A DNA stretch of 64,000 nt, taken from GCA-2401735 sp051252095. Lineage in GTDB: Bacteria > Pseudomonadota > Gammaproteobacteria > Burkholderiales > Methylophilaceae. Where the stretch lies: assembly GCA_051252095.1 (NCBI GenBank), contig JBPOFK010000010.1:1-64000 (forward strand). Direction: 5' to 3'. Under the pieces are notes generated by a model that saw only the letters and a program-made list of their open reading frames with translations, searched no databases and was not told the origin of the DNA. The position numbers and the translations under genes were made by a program. The stretch's first letter is position 1, and each line of letters starts with the position of its first letter. Below are positions 25,253 to 34,771 of this stretch, one piece after another.

Positions 25253-26713
25253 TTGGGACAAGAAATACTCATAAATGTGACACCACAGGAAACGCGTGTA
25301 GCCGTATTAGAGCATGGAGTCGCACAAGAGTTACACATTGAGCGTAGTTCTTCGCTAGGCATTGTTGGGAACATCTATTTTGGCAAGGTATGTCGCGTAT
25401 TGCCAGGGATGCAATCTGCGTTTGTCGAGATTGGTTTGCAAAGAGCTGCATTTTTACATGCTGCTGATATGCGAGAGTGCCAGTCTGATGAAGATGGGAA
25501 GGCAGGCAAGCCCATCCAAGAAGTGCTACATGAAGGACAGTTGGTTATTGTGCAAGTGATCAAAGAGCCCATTGGTACAAAAGGAGCGCGCCTGACAACT
25601 GAAGTGAGTATCGCCGGGCGTTTTTTAGTCTTTTTGCCACACCAAGATCACATAGGTGTATCCCAACGTATTGAAGACGAAGACGAGCGTGAAGTTTTAC
25701 GTAACCGTTTGCTAGGACTATTACCGGAAGATAAAAAAGGTGGCTTTATTATACGGACTATGTCGGAAACGGCGACGGACGATGAGCTCAAATCAGATAT
25801 TGATTACCTTGAAAAAGTTTGGGATAAAATTCAAGAAGATAGTAAGGTTGCAACAGAGCGATCATTGATTTTTTATGATTTAAGTCTGCCGCATCGTGTT
25901 CTTCGCGATGTCGTGAATAAGAATACAGCAAGTATCCGAGTTGATTCAAAAGAAACCTATTTGATGATGAAAGAGTTTGCTGAGTTGTATGTCGTTAAAG
26001 CGCTTGAGCCACTCAGTCATTATCAAGGGAAACGGCCTATTTTTGACTTTTACAACATCGAGAAAGAGTTCGAGCTAGCTTTTTTGCGTAAAGTGGACTT
26101 AAAGTCGGGCGGTTATTTAATCTTTGATCAAACAGAGGCGCTAACGACAGTTGATGTCAATACAGGCAGTTTTGTCAGTGGTAAAAGTTTATCCGATACG
26201 ATTTTTAAAACTAATTTAGAAGCGGCCCAATGTATCGCACAACAGCTCAGATTACGAAATCTAGGCGGAATTATCATTATTGACTTTATTGATATGGACG
26301 AAGATGAGCAGCGTGAAAAAGTACTAGAAGAACTAAAACGCGCTGTTAGCATTGATCGGGCCCGCACGAATGTTAATGGCTTTACGCAATTAGGCCTCGT
26401 AGAAATGACGCGAAAACGCACAAGAGAAAGTCTGGCGCATTTGTTATGTGAGCCTTGTGATGTGTGTAGTGGCAGAGGTGAATATAAAACGGCGCAAACA
26501 ATTGCCTATGAAATCATGCGTGAGTTAATGCGTGAATCTAGGCAATTTGAAGCGAAAGAGTTTAAGGTGATTGCATCACCAAGTGTTATTAGTTTGCTAC
26601 AAGATGAAGAGTCACAAAGTCTGGCAAACTTATCTGACTTTATTAATAAGCGCGTTGTACTGCAAGTGGATAATCAATACCCTCGTGAAGTATATGATGT
26701 CGTTTGGAGCTAG
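25253..26713 (+). CDS. rng: Ribonuclease G
   Basis: RNase G processes the 5' end of 16S rRNA and cleaves mRNAs. The TTG at 25253, nine bases after AAAGAG, gives the typical start MGQEILINVTPQETRVAVLE and 486 residues; an upstream TTG at 25235 is less likely. Domains: S1 RNA-binding region within residues 35-130, the 5' sensor/RNase H-like part, the DNase I-like catalytic part with the metal-binding aspartates in TTVDVNTG and IIDFIDMD, and the CDVCSGRG zinc link near 400. It is 26 bp after maf. Confidence 0.93.
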   Translation: MGQEILINVTPQETRVAVLEHGVAQELHIERSSSLGIVGNIYFGKVCRVLPGMQSAFVEIGLQRAAFLHAADMRECQSDEDGKAGKPIQEVLHEGQLVIVQVIKEPIGTKGARLTTEVSIAGRFLVFLPHQDHIGVSQRIEDEDEREVLRNRLLGLLPEDKKGGFIIRTMSETATDDELKSDIDYLEKVWDKIQEDSKVATERSLIFYDLSLPHRVLRDVVNKNTASIRVDSKETYLMMKEFAELYVVKALEPLSHYQGKRPIFDFYNIEKEFELAFLRKVDLKSGGYLIFDQTEALTTVDVNTGSFVSGKSLSDTIFKTNLEAAQCIAQQLRLRNLGGIIIIDFIDMDEDEQREKVLEELKRAVSIDRARTNVNGFTQLGLVEMTRKRTRESLAHLLCEPCDVCSGRGEYKTAQTIAYEIMRELMRESRQFEAKEFKVIASPSVISLLQDEESQSLANLSDFINKRVVLQVDNQYPREVYDVVWS

Positions 26714-26728
26714 ATAACTCATCGCTTC

Positions 26729-28759
26729 TTAGGCAGCAGAAGATGCACTTTCATTGTCATTTTGGAATGATAGTGGTAAATCTGGCAGATTAAATGCGGG
26801 CATACTAAGGCTGTTTTTTTCTGCTAACTGTGCTTTCATTGCAGGTTGCATTGCGGTTACCATGTTCAGTAGCATTGCATCCATTGACTTGCTTTCTTTG
26901 GAGACTTGAATATATTCGGCTTCAATCGCTTTTAGCTGCTGGTCAAGCGCTTTCGTACTGTCGTTTGCCTTCATTAAGTTCTTTGTTCGTTCAGTTAATG
27001 TGGTTTTATGTTCAGTCATTTGCGATTTTAACGTGCTGAGAACATCCAATAACCAATGCTCACATTCTTTGCGTGCTTGTTCAAATATTTTTTGTTTTTG
27101 TGTACCCAAGCCTAAAAAGAATTTGCGTACTAAAAAATGTTTTTCCGTCATCACGTTGATTGGGTCCCTACAAAAATCATCGGTGACTTTTTCCAGCGAA
27201 CGCATCTGATTCAAAAAGTTTGACATGTCTAGTTCAGGCGCTTCAAATATTTCGAAACCATGTTTGGATTGGAATATATCATAGACATTATCTGCTAGTT
27301 TTTTAATTTTTTTACTTTCCTTTGTCACGTAATCTGCAAGTTCATTGGCTTGCTTCATTACATTGCGCATACCTTGATTTAATCCAACCGTGGTCCAGCT
27401 ATCACCAATTTCTTTTCTGCTTTTCTTGATTGATGAATCTAAATAGGCAACGCTTAAATGTTTAAGTAAATTTTTACCATGCTTTGAAATTTTTTCATTG
27501 GCAAGATTAAAAGTGGGAATGGAAGCCTCATAGCGTTTCTTTTCGATAATGACTTTTTTCAAGATCAGCTGTGTCTCACTCACATTTTTACCTTTTAGCG
27601 CTTTCAGCTCATTAATTTGCTCTTCTAAGCTGCTTCGGCGTTGTTGAATCAACTTACGTGAGCTTTTAATCATCTCACTGCATTCATAGGCAATTGTTTT
27701 GCCTAGTAATTGATGTTTGGCTTGTACAACTCGATTGCCTAGTTCTTGTTCAAAATTTCTGAGCTTACTGCTAGCCAATAAATTGTCATTGTTTTGTTTT
27801 TTTGCTAATAGTGCCTCTTGCGCTGAAATTGGGAATACATTTTCAGGTGAGGTGTGCAGTTGGTGCGCTGTCATTGTGACCTGTCGGTCAATTGCATTCG
27901 TCAGACTTAAGTCGCTATGGTGCTTGTCTCGCAGTGAATCAATTTTATTGAGTAAGACAAATTGCTGTTTAATTCTATTTTTGATGTATTCATTCCAAAT
28001 AGCAACATCATTTTCTGATATGCCTATATCAGTAGGTGTGATAAGAATTGCCGCATCTGAACTTTGCATATTATTGAGCATGAGCTCAGGTTCTGCATTG
28101 AGTTTTTCTAACCCTGGGGTGCTGAAAATAACCAATCCACTTTTCAATACAGGATGTGGATAGTTAATCATCGCATGACGCCATAACGGCACTTTAATGA
28201 GACCATCCTTTTCCTGTGAAGCATCCATTGCTTTATCGTTAGCATTCCATAGGCCTAAGCTCACTGCTTCACTATAGCTGACTTCCAACTCTTCTGAAAG
28301 CTTACTAAATGCAGCTTGCATATCTTCATTAGACTCAATATGAAGCTGGTGTCTCTGCCAAATGTTAGGCGTTGTTTTTAGATAGGCTAGCGTATCTTCA
28401 GTACGGCGTGTACTAATGGGGAGCAGTTTAATGCAAGGCTCTTCATTGGGGTTCCAATAAATTTCAGTAGAGCATATTGCGCTATTTCCAGTTTCAACTG
28501 GGAAAAAATGGCGTTCAATTTCATCAAAAAATAAAGCATTAATTGTTTCTGTTTTATCCAGCTCATCATCTGCCATAAATGTCATGACAATTTGATCATG
28601 TTTGAGTGTTTCTATCATGTCATGTAGGCGAAGCTCTTTAACGCTATCACTTTGTGAGCTAAGAGCAAGCCAGTCGCGATAGTCAGAAATTGTTTTTTCT
28701 AACTTAGCACGCCAAGTGTTATAGGCATTGAGTTTTGTCAGTAGTGGTGTATCCATCAT
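26729..28759 (-). CDS. Dynamin-like protein with degenerate P-loop
   Basis: This 676-residue protein has the layout of bacterial dynamin-family GTPases: GTPase region about 50-340, followed by long coiled-coil helices (370-460 and 540-640). The G1 loop, normally GxxxxGK[ST], reads ADDELDKTETINALFF: the lysine and threonine remain but both glycines are lost. The G3 site is FSTPGLEKL instead of DTPG, while G4 LLNKIDSLRD is normal. It may bind nucleotide poorly or act as a non-catalytic scaffold on membranes. It lies convergent to rng and upstream genes are yggT and proC on the same strand. Confidence 0.72.
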   Translation of the reverse strand: MMDTPLLTKLNAYNTWRAKLEKTISDYRDWLALSSQSDSVKELRLHDMIETLKHDQIVMTFMADDELDKTETINALFFDEIERHFFPVETGNSAICSTEIYWNPNEEPCIKLLPISTRRTEDTLAYLKTTPNIWQRHQLHIESNEDMQAAFSKLSEELEVSYSEAVSLGLWNANDKAMDASQEKDGLIKVPLWRHAMINYPHPVLKSGLVIFSTPGLEKLNAEPELMLNNMQSSDAAILITPTDIGISENDVAIWNEYIKNRIKQQFVLLNKIDSLRDKHHSDLSLTNAIDRQVTMTAHQLHTSPENVFPISAQEALLAKKQNNDNLLASSKLRNFEQELGNRVVQAKHQLLGKTIAYECSEMIKSSRKLIQQRRSSLEEQINELKALKGKNVSETQLILKKVIIEKKRYEASIPTFNLANEKISKHGKNLLKHLSVAYLDSSIKKSRKEIGDSWTTVGLNQGMRNVMKQANELADYVTKESKKIKKLADNVYDIFQSKHGFEIFEAPELDMSNFLNQMRSLEKVTDDFCRDPINVMTEKHFLVRKFFLGLGTQKQKIFEQARKECEHWLLDVLSTLKSQMTEHKTTLTERTKNLMKANDSTKALDQQLKAIEAEYIQVSKESKSMDAMLLNMVTAMQPAMKAQLAEKNSLSMPAFNLPDLPLSFQNDNESASSAA

Positions 28760-28825
28760 ATCAAATCTTATTCTTGTTAATAAATATGTAGCTCTATACT
28801 AAGACAGTAAAATCAAAAAATATAG

Positions 28826-29401
28826 TTAAAACACAGACAAAAGGCTTTTTTGTAGTGTGCTAATGATTGAAATGTTGAGCATTTGCAACAAAATAATCGC
28901 CACGAAAGGTGAAAAGTCTATTCCACTGATTGGTGGAATGATTTTTTTAATCGGGCCAAGGATAGGCCAAGTTAAATTGTTCAGGACTGGCGTAATCGGC
29001 GTGTGCGGATTCACCCAACTTAAAATGACTTGAATGAAAATTGCGTAGAAAAAAATATCTAACACCCCGCTAATGATACCAATCAAGCTTAAACCCAGAA
29101 CGCTAGGCCATATAGGTACGTTTGCCACGGCAAATGGAAAACTGCTTAACCAAAGCAGAGAAAGCTGCAAGATTAGCTGCGTGACAAATGCAAGTACTAG
29201 CGTAGACAAGTCATTTTTTTTCCAACTTGGAATGAATTTTCGAGCTGGTTTGACGGCGAAATCAGTGAGGGCCATCACGATTTGTCCTATAGGATTAAAA
29301 AAAGATGTTTTTGTTGCTTGCATCAGAAAACGCAACAAAAACATCATTGTTAAAATATTCAGGATGGTTGTGATGAGAAAGTGTGCTGCGCTGGTAATCA
29401 T
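28826..29401 (-). CDS. yggT: YggT family membrane protein
   Basis: The 191-residue integral membrane protein contains two YggT repeats, each with a helix pair ending in a P-I-G motif: FFNPIGQIVMALTDFAVKPA near residue 34 and LTWPILGPIKKIIPPISGID near 143. YggT proteins have been linked to osmotic or salt stress and to envelope localisation, but no biochemical role is settled. The gene lies 34 bp downstream of proC in the conserved pilT / yggS-proC-yggT neighbourhood. Confidence 0.88.
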   Translation of the reverse strand: MITSAAHFLITTILNILTMMFLLRFLMQATKTSFFNPIGQIVMALTDFAVKPARKFIPSWKKNDLSTLVLAFVTQLILQLSLLWLSSFPFAVANVPIWPSVLGLSLIGIISGVLDIFFYAIFIQVILSWVNPHTPITPVLNNLTWPILGPIKKIIPPISGIDFSPFVAIILLQMLNISIISTLQKSLLSVF

Positions 29402-29435
29402 TATCTTTGTTTCCTTTTAATAAGCATTGTTTGTG

Positions 29436-30242
29436 CTAATGGGCTAATTCTTCGCCTAGAGATTGGGCCCGTTCGTATGCCTTTTGAGCAGCAAGAATGA
29501 TAGCGTTTTTGACCTTTGACTGTTGCAAGCTTAGCAGTCCTTGCTCTGTTGTGCCTCCTTTTGAGGTGACTTGTTCACGTAACGCTGTAACGGACACAAC
29601 GCTGGCATCTGCTAACAAACCTGCACCTTTAAAAGTTGCAATACTTAATTGTTTGGCTTCTTCACTGTTTAAGCCCAGCGCGATAGCTGCTTCTTGTAAT
29701 GCTTCTATAAAATAGAAAACATAAGCTGGACCACTACCAGAAATAGCAGTAACTGCATCTAACTTTTCCTCACTTTCTAACCATAAGGTAGAGCCTGCAG
29801 CCGATAAGACTTGATCTGCCATCGCTATTTGAGAGGATGTTACTTTGGGTAAAGCATATAATCCTGTAACGCCTGCTTGAATTTGCGCGGGAGTATTAGG
29901 CATTGCGCGAACAATAGTATCGTAATCATTAAGCCATTTACTTAAATCTTTAAGTAGCACACCTGCAGCGATTGAAATTACCAACTGCTTTGAGAGCAAC
30001 GGTGCAAGGTCTTTTGATACCGCTTGCAATTGCTGTGGTTTGACTGCAATCACAATCACATCGAAATGTCTCAAATCCTGCAATGCATTTGATACAACAA
30101 TGCCATATTCTTTTTCTAAGGCTGCATGCTTTGCTTTATCGGCTTCAATAACCGTGATATTAGCCATGATAAACTGCTGTGATTTTAAGCCAGCGATGAG
30201 CGCTCTTGCCATGTTGCCACCGCCAATAAATGCTAGTTTCAT
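29436..30242 (-). CDS. proC: Pyrroline-5-carboxylate reductase
   Basis: ProC carries out the last step of proline synthesis with NAD(P)H. The 268-residue protein starts with the Rossmann motif MKLAFIGGGNMARALIAGL and contains RAMPNTPAQIQAGVTGLYAL near 115, AISGSGPAYVFYFIEAL near 168 and the C-terminal motif LREQVTSKGGTTEQGL near 228. It lies 13 bp after yggS. Confidence 0.96.
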   Translation of the reverse strand: MKLAFIGGGNMARALIAGLKSQQFIMANITVIEADKAKHAALEKEYGIVVSNALQDLRHFDVIVIAVKPQQLQAVSKDLAPLLSKQLVISIAAGVLLKDLSKWLNDYDTIVRAMPNTPAQIQAGVTGLYALPKVTSSQIAMADQVLSAAGSTLWLESEEKLDAVTAISGSGPAYVFYFIEALQEAAIALGLNSEEAKQLSIATFKGAGLLADASVVSVTALREQVTSKGGTTEQGLLSLQQSKVKNAIILAAQKAYERAQSLGEELAH

Positions 30243-30255
30243 TACTTATCTTTCA

Positions 30256-30948
30256 TCATTTATTTGTTTTATCTCGCTCACCAAATATAGCTGAGCCGAT
30301 ACGTACAATAGTAGCACCTTCTTCAATGGCTGCCATATAGTCATCCGACATGCCAATTGATAATGTATCTAAATCAAAACCTGCTTCTAATAATCGATTG
30401 AATGCCTCTTTAATTACTTTAAACTGCTTGTGTTGCAATCCAATATCTTGTGTGGGAGCGGGGATAGCCATTAGCCCCCTAAGTTTAATGTGCGGCAGTT
30501 GATTCACTTCTCTGGCCAAGTCTTCCAGCGCTGGTATTTGAATACCACTTTTTGAATCTTCGTTACTACTGTTAATTTGGATACAGATATTTAAAGGCGG
30601 CTGTTGATCTGACCTTGCACTTGATAATCGCCGTGCTATTTTTAAGCGGTCAACGGAATGCACCCAGTTAAAATGCTGAGCAATCAGTTGCGTTTTATTA
30701 CTTTGAATAGGGCCAATAAAATGCCACTCAATGTTGCAATCTTCCAACAGTGCTTGTTTGTCAATGGCCTCCTGCACATAATTCTCTCCGAATGCAGTTT
30801 GCCCAGCATTGTATGCTTCTCTTAGCTTTTCCGCGCTTTGCGCTTTGCTAACAGCAAGTAATTTGACATTGTCTTGGCGTTTTGCCTGTTGCTTGGCGTT
30901 GACAATATTTGCCCGAATAACTTGCAAGGAATCAGAAATTATGGTCAT
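30256..30948 (-). CDS. yggS: PLP homeostasis protein (YggS/PLPBP)
   Basis: This 230-residue single-domain TIM barrel binds pyridoxal phosphate and keeps the cellular pool in balance. The PLP lysine lies in LLAVSKAQS near residue 34; other signatures are FGENYVQEA near 54, EWHFIGPIQSNK near 78, LRGLMAIPAP near 157 and LSIGMSDDYMAAIEEGATIV followed by RIGSAIFG. It is divergent from pilT with a 68-bp gap. Confidence 0.95.
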   Translation of the reverse strand: MTIISDSLQVIRANIVNAKQQAKRQDNVKLLAVSKAQSAEKLREAYNAGQTAFGENYVQEAIDKQALLEDCNIEWHFIGPIQSNKTQLIAQHFNWVHSVDRLKIARRLSSARSDQQPPLNICIQINSSNEDSKSGIQIPALEDLAREVNQLPHIKLRGLMAIPAPTQDIGLQHKQFKVIKEAFNRLLEAGFDLDTLSIGMSDDYMAAIEEGATIVRIGSAIFGERDKTNK

Positions 30949-31016
30949 AATTCAATGATCTTAAAGAATATACTTTATGTAAAGTCTTAAGAATGTGATT
31001 ATAACAGGAGTTAAAA

Positions 31017-32060
31017 GTGGATATTTCAGATTTACTCGCCTTTTCCGTCAAAAATAAAGCGTCGGATTTACACCTGTCTGCAGGTTTGCCGCCAATGATT
31101 AGGGTACATGGGGATGTGCGTAAAATCAATGTCCCTTCTATGGATCATACACAAGTACATGATATGGTTTATGACATCATGAATGATGGGCAGCGCAAGG
31201 TCTATGAAGAGACTTTAGAGTGTGACTTTTCTTTTGAGATTCCCAATCTTGCAAGGTTCAGGGTCAATGCATTTAATCACAATCGTGGGTCTGGTGCTGT
31301 TTTCCGGACGATTCCTTCCAAAATTCTCACATTAGAAGAGCTAAACTGCCCAGCTATTTTTAAAGAAATTGCTGATACCCCAAGAGGTATTGTTCTTGTG
31401 ACTGGCCCGACTGGTTCTGGTAAGTCAACCACACTGGCTGCAATGATTGATTATATTAATGAAAATGAAATGGGGCATATCCTTACAGTAGAAGACCCAA
31501 TTGAATTTGTGCATCAATCTAAAAAATGTTTGATTAACCAACGTGAAGTTGGTCCACATACGCTTTCATTTCAAAACGCCCTACGCTCCGCATTACGTGA
31601 AGATCCTGATGTCATTTTAGTTGGTGAGATGCGCGATCTTGAAACGATTCGTCTGGCTTTAAGTGCCGCTGAAACAGGCCACTTGGTTTTTGGGACATTG
31701 CATACTAGCTCTGCTGCCAAAACAGTTGATCGAATTGTGGATGTATTCCCAGCAGCTGAAAAAGAAATGGTACGTTCCATGTTATCTGAATCATTACGGT
31801 CTGTTATTTCTCAAACGCTATGCAAAACAAAGGATGAGCAAGGCCGAGTGGCGGCACACGAAATCATGATTGGTACACCAGCTATTCGGAATTTGATTCG
31901 TGAAAATAAAGTTGCACAAATGTATTCTGCTATTCAAACAGGTCAGAATATTGGGATGCAAACCTTAGACCAGAATTTACAGGATCTGGTACGAAGAAAT
32001 ATTATCTCTGCTGCAGAAGCACGAGGTAAAGCAGCTAATAAAGACTCCATAGTCGGTTAA
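31017..32060 (+). CDS. pilT: Type IV pilus retraction ATPase PilT
   Basis: PilT disassembles type IV pili and drives twitching motility and DNA uptake. The 347-residue protein starts at a GTG behind CAGGAG and contains an N-terminal PAS-like domain, Walker A GPTGSGKSTTLAAMI near 128, the Asp and His boxes (VGEMRDLETIRLALSAAETG, then HLVFGTLHTSSA) and the C-terminal AIRNLIRENK motif near 286 that marks PilT. The paralog pilU follows 18 bp later. Confidence 0.97.
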   Translation: MDISDLLAFSVKNKASDLHLSAGLPPMIRVHGDVRKINVPSMDHTQVHDMVYDIMNDGQRKVYEETLECDFSFEIPNLARFRVNAFNHNRGSGAVFRTIPSKILTLEELNCPAIFKEIADTPRGIVLVTGPTGSGKSTTLAAMIDYINENEMGHILTVEDPIEFVHQSKKCLINQREVGPHTLSFQNALRSALREDPDVILVGEMRDLETIRLALSAAETGHLVFGTLHTSSAAKTVDRIVDVFPAAEKEMVRSMLSESLRSVISQTLCKTKDEQGRVAAHEIMIGTPAIRNLIRENKVAQMYSAIQTGQNIGMQTLDQNLQDLVRRNIISAAEARGKAANKDSIVG

Positions 32061-32078
32061 TATCATTAGGACACTTAG

Positions 32079-33215
32079 ATGGAACAAGGGCAAGCAGAAA
32101 AATTTGTATTTGATTTACTCAGGCTGATGTTAGGCAAAAAAGCATCAGACATGTTTATTACAGCGGGTTTTCCACCAGCAATGAAAGTGGATGGGAAGAT
32201 GACCCCGGTAAATTCTCAAGTGCTTTCTCCGCAGCAGGCGCGTGAGATATGCCGTGCAATTATGAATGACAAACAAGCGACAGAGTTTGATGCGACCAAC
32301 GAATGTAATTTTGCCATTGGTATACCCAATGTTGCGCGCTTTAGGGTGAATGCGTTTGTGCAACGTGGCTCAGTTGGACTAGTGTTTAGGACGATTAACT
32401 CTAAAATTCCTACGTTCGAAGAATTAGGCTTACCTGCAGTATTGACCGACATCGCCATGACTAAGCGTGGTCTAGTTGTTTTTGTTGGCGGTACTGGCTC
32501 TGGTAAATCTACATCATTGGCTGCGATGATAGGCTATCGTAATGAACATAGCCATGGACATATTATTACCATTGAAGATCCCGTAGAGTTTATGCATGAG
32601 CATAAAAATTGCGTTATTACACAGCGAGAGGTAGGTGTCGATACCGATAGTTGGCAAGCGGCACTTAAAAATACGCTCAGACAAGCGCCAGATGTGATTT
32701 TAATTGGTGAAATACGTGATCGGGAAACAATGGATTATGCCGTTGCTTTTGCTGAGACTGGACATCTATGCATGTCGACGCTACATGCAAACAGTACAAA
32801 CCAAGCACTAGACCGTATCATTAACTTCTTCCCTGAGGAGCGAAGGCAGCAATTACTAATGGATTTATCGTTAAATATACGCGCATTTATATCACAGCGA
32901 TTAATCCCTAAAATAGACGGAATCGGGCGAATCGCTGCAGTAGAGATTATGTTGAATACGCCACTCATTACAGATTTGATTTTTAAGGGAGATGTGCATG
33001 AAATCAAATCCGTTATTAGTAAATCAAGAGAGCTTGGTATGCAAACATTTGACCAGTCTTTATTTGATTTACATGAGGCTGGCGAAATCAGCTATGAAGA
33101 TGCTTTACGCAATGCAGACTCAGTCAACGATTTAAGGTTAAGACTTAAACTAGAAGGAAAAGCATCAAAAGATAAAGATTTGTCAGCTGGACTAGACCAT
33201 ATGGATATGATTTAG
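32079..33215 (+). CDS. pilU: PilT-like accessory retraction ATPase PilU
   Basis: PilU acts with PilT as a second retraction motor. The 378-residue protein has Walker A GGTGSGKSTSLAAMIGYR near 138, the boxes ILIGEIRDRETMDYAVAFAE and HLCMSTLHANSTNQALDRII, and a C-terminal extension with KDKDLSAGLDHMDMI. The LITDLIFKGD segment replaces the AIRNLIRE motif of PilT, as expected for PilU. It ends before a strong bidirectional terminator. Confidence 0.95.
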   Translation: MEQGQAEKFVFDLLRLMLGKKASDMFITAGFPPAMKVDGKMTPVNSQVLSPQQAREICRAIMNDKQATEFDATNECNFAIGIPNVARFRVNAFVQRGSVGLVFRTINSKIPTFEELGLPAVLTDIAMTKRGLVVFVGGTGSGKSTSLAAMIGYRNEHSHGHIITIEDPVEFMHEHKNCVITQREVGVDTDSWQAALKNTLRQAPDVILIGEIRDRETMDYAVAFAETGHLCMSTLHANSTNQALDRIINFFPEERRQQLLMDLSLNIRAFISQRLIPKIDGIGRIAAVEIMLNTPLITDLIFKGDVHEIKSVISKSRELGMQTFDQSLFDLHEAGEISYEDALRNADSVNDLRLRLKLEGKASKDKDLSAGLDHMDMI

Positions 33216-33231
33216 TTGTTTAGCGTCTATC

Positions 33232-33264
33232 AAAAAAGCCGACATGTCAGTATGTCGGCTTTTT
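33232..33264. terminator. Bidirectional terminator between pilU and the OmpA-like gene
   Basis: An 8-bp perfect stem GCCGACAT (33238-33245) / ATGTCGGC (33252-33259) with a 6-nt loop is flanked by six A and five T. It serves both convergent genes. Confidence 0.88.
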
Positions 33265-33290
33265 AGTTGGTGCGGTCTTTGTTTGTAGTT

Positions 33291-34055
33291 TTATTCTACG
33301 GTTACTTCCACGCGACGTGCTTCACTCAAGTCACCATCGCCTTGGGTGCTTTCTGGTTTACGCATTTCAATCCTATCTGCAGAGATGCCTGCTGCTGTAA
33401 GTGCATCAAAAGCAGATTGCGCGCGTTTTTTCGCTAATGCTTGGTTGCTTGCTAAGTCACCAGTAAGATCATGATAACCAGAAATGATGGCTTTTGACTC
33501 TGGATGAGTGTTGAGCCAATCGATGCTTGCTTGAAGTGTACTTGTGGCATCCACAGGCAAGCCATGTACACCTGATTCAAAATACAATTTTGCAGCAGAG
33601 GGAGGGGAATCAGCCGTCATTTGCGAAGACACGGTGATTTGATTGTTAATCGTAGTGTCAGGACCAAAAAAGGCTTGTGCATTCATCAGTTTTTGTTGCT
33701 TGATTGATTCAGATTCAACTTCGCCCGTTAAGGTAACAGTTAACTCATCACCCTCGGCTGTCAAGTTGTCGCCTAATAGAGCCTTCAAAGCATCAATGTC
33801 GCTAATCCAGGTAATATTGCTTGCATCGCCATTCCCTGTAAATTCAGTAGCGGTGGCTGAGAAGCTGAATGCTTCCGTTATGATTGGCACATCATCAACT
33901 GAGGAGGTATCGCTTGTTGAACTAGCTGTTGTTCCAGTTGCACAGCAGGCATTGCTTGGTCCTTTGCCTGTTAAGTACATCCAAAACAAGATAACAGCTA
34001 GCGCAATCGCAATAACCCAGCTCCAGAAAGCATAACTTGCTTGATTATCATTCAT
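33291..34055 (-). CDS. OmpA-family protein with membrane anchor
   Basis: This 254-residue protein has an uncleaved N-terminal membrane helix (FWSWVIAIALAVILFWMYL), a Ser/Thr-rich linker with a CC pair, a BON-like middle domain (about 75-145) and a C-terminal OmpA peptidoglycan-binding domain (LYFESGVHGLPVDATSTLQA, ISGYHDLTGD, ALAKKRAQSAFDAL, ADRIEMRKPE). It would link the inner membrane to the cell wall. The HhH-domain gene begins 16 bp upstream on the same strand and also has a membrane helix, so the two may form an envelope unit of unknown role. Confidence 0.82.
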   Translation of the reverse strand: MNDNQASYAFWSWVIAIALAVILFWMYLTGKGPSNACCATGTTASSTSDTSSVDDVPIITEAFSFSATATEFTGNGDASNITWISDIDALKALLGDNLTAEGDELTVTLTGEVESESIKQQKLMNAQAFFGPDTTINNQITVSSQMTADSPPSAAKLYFESGVHGLPVDATSTLQASIDWLNTHPESKAIISGYHDLTGDLASNQALAKKRAQSAFDALTAAGISADRIEMRKPESTQGDGDLSEARRVEVTVE

Positions 34056-34070
34056 ATTGATTACCTCAAT

Positions 34071-34643
34071 TTATTTTTTGATGCCACCAGATAAATCATC
34101 TTGTAGCTTCTTGAGATCTGCCCATTTGTTGTTGGCAGCTAATTTTGCTTGTTTTGCCCAAGTGCTTGGGTTGGCAATACGGAAACGTGCACCACCAGCA
34201 TCCAGAATTTTACGCATCTGTGGCGCAGTCGCAGATGCGACATCGGCAAAGGATTTGAGTCCATTTTGTTTAAATAAATCGTTGATTTTGGGACCAATTC
34301 CTTCAATGACTGTCAGGTCGTCTGCATTTTTAATCTTAATACCCGCCGCTTTCGCTGCTGCTAGATCTATTGCTATATCTTTAGTTTTTGGTTTTGCTGG
34401 TACTTTTTTCGCTGGACTCGCTTTTGGTTTTGCGGCAGTTGGCGTAGGACTTGCAACTTGATTGACCGCAGCTGTTGCAGCTGGCGGTGGTGTTTCTTTA
34501 GCTGCTGGGGTAGGCGGTGCCGTATAGTGACTCACGGTTTCTTTGGTTTTTTTACTTGAACATCTGCAAAGTAAATAGTTTAGTAACCAACCAATTAGTG
34601 CACCTAATAGCAGCCACCAAAAACAACATCCAAAAGTACTCAT
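34071..34643 (-). CDS. Membrane-anchored helix-hairpin-helix protein
   Basis: The 190-residue protein has one N-terminal membrane helix rich in Cys and Trp (CCFWWLLLGALIGWLLNYLL), a long Pro/Ala/Lys spacer (residues 40-90) and a C-terminal HhH-like domain (LTVIEGIGPKINDLFKQNGL near 107, then a helical part to the C terminus). Similar domains occur in DUF4332-type proteins and in 50S L21-like extensions. DNA binding is possible but unproven. It is the first gene of a two-gene unit with the OmpA-like protein. Confidence 0.7.
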   Translation of the reverse strand: MSTFGCCFWWLLLGALIGWLLNYLLCRCSSKKTKETVSHYTAPPTPAAKETPPPAATAAVNQVASPTPTAAKPKASPAKKVPAKPKTKDIAIDLAAAKAAGIKIKNADDLTVIEGIGPKINDLFKQNGLKSFADVASATAPQMRKILDAGGARFRIANPSTWAKQAKLAANNKWADLKKLQDDLSGGIKK

Positions 34644-34771
34644 TTTTACTCCCCAAAAATAAACAATGTCTAAAAAATAAGTTTATTGCATTAAAGATAG
34701 CACTATTACTGTCTTTTAGTAGTACGTCAACCCCTTATTTTGCTGTGCGAAACCAAGGAGACAACGCCGTA

